DNA of 43,492 nucleotides, taken from Streptomyces odonnellii. GTDB lineage: Bacteria > Actinomycetota > Actinomycetes > Streptomycetales > Streptomycetaceae. Positions within the stretch are counted from its first letter, which is position 1; every line of letters starts with the position of its first letter. This document shows, piece after piece, positions 41,580 through 43,492 of this stretch. The position numbers and the translations under genes are program-made. A model generated the notes under the pieces. It did not search any database and was not told the DNA's origin. It worked only from the letters and a program-made list of their open reading frames with translations. Location of the stretch: contig NZ_LATD01000188.1 of assembly GCF_000981895.1 (NCBI RefSeq), positions 1-43,492 on the forward strand. Direction: 5' to 3'.

Positions 41580-41645
41580 ACACCACTTTCCGACCGCGAC
41601 AACAACGCAACACGCGACACAACAACGCGACACAACACACCCCCC
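41580..41645 (+). repeat. CA-rich low-complexity leader before the second P450
   Basis: A run of ACAACAACGCGACACAACA type units spans about 41590-41640. It precedes GGAG at 41648-41651. The pattern resembles the leaders at 31847-31903 and 32890-32960 and should be unstructured. Confidence 0.5.
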
Positions 41646-41657
41646 TTGGAGTACAGG

Positions 41658-42893
41658 ATGACCAGCACGGTCCCCACGGCCGGCGAACTCCCGGCCGACA
41701 TCCCCGATTTCCCCATGACCAGGGCGGCGGGCTGCCCCTTCGACCCGCCTCCGACCGCGATGGCCAAGCAGCAGGAGGCCCCGCTCGCCAAAATCCGTCT
41801 GTGGGACGGCAGCACACCGTGGATGGTGACGCGGTACGCCGAGCAGCGGGCTCTGCTCGCCGACCCGCGGGTCAGTGCGGACATCACCCGGCCCGGCTAC
41901 CCGCTCCAGACGGCGGTCGCCCCCGGCAGTCGCTCCGGGACCGGCAGTTTCATCCTGATGGATGACCCCGAACACGCCCGGATGCGGCGCATGGTGACGG
42001 CGCCCTTCGCCATCAAACGGGTGGCGGCACTGCGGCCGGCCATCCAGAAGATCGTCGACGACCTGATCGACGGCATGCTGGCCGGCCCGAAACCGGTCGA
42101 CCTGGTCGACGCGTTCGCCCTGCCGGTGCCCTCGCTGGTGATCTGCGAACTGCTCGGAGTCCCCTACAGCGACCACGACTTCTTCCAGGACAACAGCAAG
42201 GTCGTCATCAAGCGCGACGCCGAACCCGAGGAGCGGAACGCCGCCATGGCCGCGCTGAGCGGCTATCTGGACGACCTCATGGGCGAGAAACTCGCCGCGC
42301 CCGCCGACGACCTGCTGTCCGGGCTGGCCGGGCGGGTGAAGGCCGGAGAGCTGACCCGCCAGGAAGCGGCCCAGATGGGCGTGCTGCTGCTGATCGCCGG
42401 GCACGAGACCACCGCGAACATGATCGCGCTCGGTACGCTCGCCCTGCTCGAACACCCGGACCAGCTCGCGATCCTGCGTGACACGGACGATCCCAAGCTG
42501 GTCGCCTCGGCCGTGGAAGAACTGCTGCGCTACCTCAACATCGTGCACAACGGCCGGCGCCGGGTCGCCCTCGAAGACATCGACATCGCGGGCCGGCGCA
42601 TCCACGCCGGCGACGGGCTGGTCTTCGCCACCGACATCGCCAACCGCGACCCCGAGGCATTCCCGGACCCCGACCGCCTCGACATCCGGCGCGACGCCCG
42701 CCACCACGTGGCCTTCGGATTCGGAGTGCACCAGTGCCTGGGCCAGCCGCTGGCCCGGCTGGAACTCCAGGTCGTCTACAGCACCCTGTACAAGCGCATC
42801 CCCGGCCTGCGACTGGCGGCCGGCCTCGAACAGATCCCGTTCAAGCACGACGGCGTCGTGTACGGGGTCTACGAGCTGCCCGTCACCTGGTGA
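41658..42893 (+). CDS. Cytochrome P450 (second copy), CYP105-like
   Basis: A 411-residue P450. The N-terminus PDFPMTRAAGCPFDPPP with LWDGSTPWMVTRY and PRVSADITRPGYP is the CYP105 style. I-helix IAGHETTANMIALGTLALLE, ExxR in VEELLRYLNIVHNG, and the heme loop VAFGFGVHQCLGQPLARLEL with the axial Cys360. CYP105 enzymes hydroxylate a wide range of secondary metabolites, vitamin D and xenobiotics. It is followed by its own 3Fe-4S ferredoxin. GGAG lies six bases before ATG 41658. The closing GVYELPVTW is standard. Confidence 0.95.
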   Translation: MTSTVPTAGELPADIPDFPMTRAAGCPFDPPPTAMAKQQEAPLAKIRLWDGSTPWMVTRYAEQRALLADPRVSADITRPGYPLQTAVAPGSRSGTGSFILMDDPEHARMRRMVTAPFAIKRVAALRPAIQKIVDDLIDGMLAGPKPVDLVDAFALPVPSLVICELLGVPYSDHDFFQDNSKVVIKRDAEPEERNAAMAALSGYLDDLMGEKLAAPADDLLSGLAGRVKAGELTRQEAAQMGVLLLIAGHETTANMIALGTLALLEHPDQLAILRDTDDPKLVASAVEELLRYLNIVHNGRRRVALEDIDIAGRRIHAGDGLVFATDIANRDPEAFPDPDRLDIRRDARHHVAFGFGVHQCLGQPLARLELQVVYSTLYKRIPGLRLAAGLEQIPFKHDGVVYGVYELPVTW

Positions 42894-42984
42894 TCCCGGT
42901 GACTGGCCGGGCCCGGCTCCGGGCCCGTAACCCCCAGCCCCACAACTTCTCAGCCCGACGAACAGCGCCCTCAAAGGAGATATC

Positions 42985-43179
42985 GTGAAGGTCATTCTCG
43001 ACCAGGACAAGTGCGTGGCATCCGGACAGTGCGTGGTCGCCGCCGCGGATGTGTTCGACCAGCGTGACGAGGACGGCATCGCGGTCCTCCTCACCTCCGA
43101 CCCGACCCCGGACCAGGCCGACGACACCCGCCACGCGGCGGCGGTCTGCCCGGCCCTGGCCATCCAGATCCAGGAATAA
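42985..43179 (+). CDS. 3Fe-4S ferredoxin (second copy)
   Basis: A 64-residue ferredoxin with Cys10, Cys16 and Cys55 as the cluster ligands (CVASGQC, AAVCPALA) and the same FDQRDEDG segment as the first copy. It starts with GTG 42985 behind AAAGGAGA, 91 bases after the second P450. It is the probable electron donor of that P450. Confidence 0.93.
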   Translation: MKVILDQDKCVASGQCVVAAADVFDQRDEDGIAVLLTSDPTPDQADDTRHAAAVCPALAIQIQE

Positions 43180-43208
43180 CCCCGCTCCGGCGCCATGCCC
43201 GTACCGGC

Positions 43209-43247
43209 CGGAGTCCCGCGGCGGATCACGCCCGCCGCGGGACTCCG
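43209..43247 (+). terminator. Perfect 16-bp stem terminator
   Basis: CGGAGTCCCGCGGCGG at 43209-43224 pairs exactly with CCGCCGCGGGACTCCG at 43232-43247 around a seven-base loop. It closes the P450/ferredoxin operon 30 bases after the ferredoxin stop. Confidence 0.88.
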
Positions 43248-43379
43248 CCGGAGCGGTCGTCGCGCACGGCTCGCGGTTTCCGCCGGGTCCGGTCGGCCCC
43301 TCACCCGCTGCGGTCGCGGCGCGGCTCATTCATGATCGGACTGGAGGGGGAGACGGCCGGCCGGACTGGGAGCACGCTG

Positions 43380-43492
43380 ATGGAGCTGAACCTCGAGGGC
43401 CGTACCGCCCTTGTCACCGGATCGACACAGGGCATCGGCGCCGCGATCGCGGCGGGGCTCGCCCGGGCGGGCGCGCGTGTCGGTGTCAACGG
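43380..43492 (+). CDS. Short-chain dehydrogenase/reductase (N-terminal part only)
   Basis: The visible 37 residues open MELNLEGRTALVTGSTQGIG and continue AAIAAGLARAGARVGVN, the classical SDR cofactor-binding TGxxxGIG. The gene runs off the right edge. GGGAG lies about eight bases before ATG 43380; an in-frame ATG at 43332 would add 16 residues and lacks a comparable ribosome site. It follows a terminator, so it begins a new unit. Confidence 0.88.
   Translation, partial: MELNLEGRTALVTGSTQGIGAAIAAGLARAGARVGVN

Overview
The window is about 70% GC, its reading frames show the strong third-position GC bias of a high-GC actinomycete, and the gene families (SCO2322-like surface protein, CYP105-type P450/ferredoxin pairs, Spo0M, TerD, secreted Ala-rich polymorphic toxin) point to Streptomyces or a close relative. 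No rRNA, tRNA, CRISPR array, insertion sequence or origin was seen.

Region 1 (1-8.2 kb) is a vitamin B12 capture and uptake locus. Two cobalamin riboswitches lie back to back (about 5115-5230 on the minus strand and 5298-5440 on the plus strand). The minus-strand riboswitch leads a translationally coupled operon: a large LAxTG-anchored protein with a DUF4430-like beta domain plus alpha/alpha-toroid repeats, a membrane-anchored SCO2322-type protein with the same beta domain, an ECF transporter T subunit, and an ECF ATPase cut by the window edge. The plus-strand riboswitch leads a secreted toroid protein ending in a DUF4430-like domain, the domain order of animal transcobalamin/intrinsic factor. 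A BtuF-like cobalamin-binding protein follows at 7144-8082.

Region 2 (8.2-18.2 kb) holds a secreted protein of unknown function, a lipoprotein, a candidate immunity protein, and a 2455-residue secreted polymorphic toxin. The toxin consists of two tandem copies of the same head plus Ala-rich coiled coil (1086 residues apart) with a single C-terminal nuclease-like tip.

Region 3 (18.2-23.7 kb) is a decayed zone: a tyrosine-recombinase remnant, a fragment of a membrane protein, and a 5'-truncated, divergent kdpA joined head to head. A small membrane protein and an intact orphan kdpD follow; kdpB, kdpC and kdpE are absent.

Region 4 (23.7-33.8 kb) is catabolic or secondary-metabolic: an intact GMC oxidoreductase, a macrolide-type glycosyltransferase, a second GMC oxidoreductase broken by an internal deletion with frameshift and a lost stop, an aldehyde dehydrogenase with a divergent TetR regulator, and an AraC regulator divergent from an ABM monooxygenase/esterase/SDR operon.

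Region 5 (33.8-38.0 kb) carries terD and spo0M, whose promoters share a near-identical 16-bp palindrome, and a divergent MarR/MFS efflux pair separated by an array of palindromes.

Region 6 (38.0-43.5 kb) is a P450 redox cluster: P450, TetR, 3Fe-4S ferredoxin, ferredoxin reductase, then a second P450/ferredoxin pair, a strong terminator and the start of an SDR gene.
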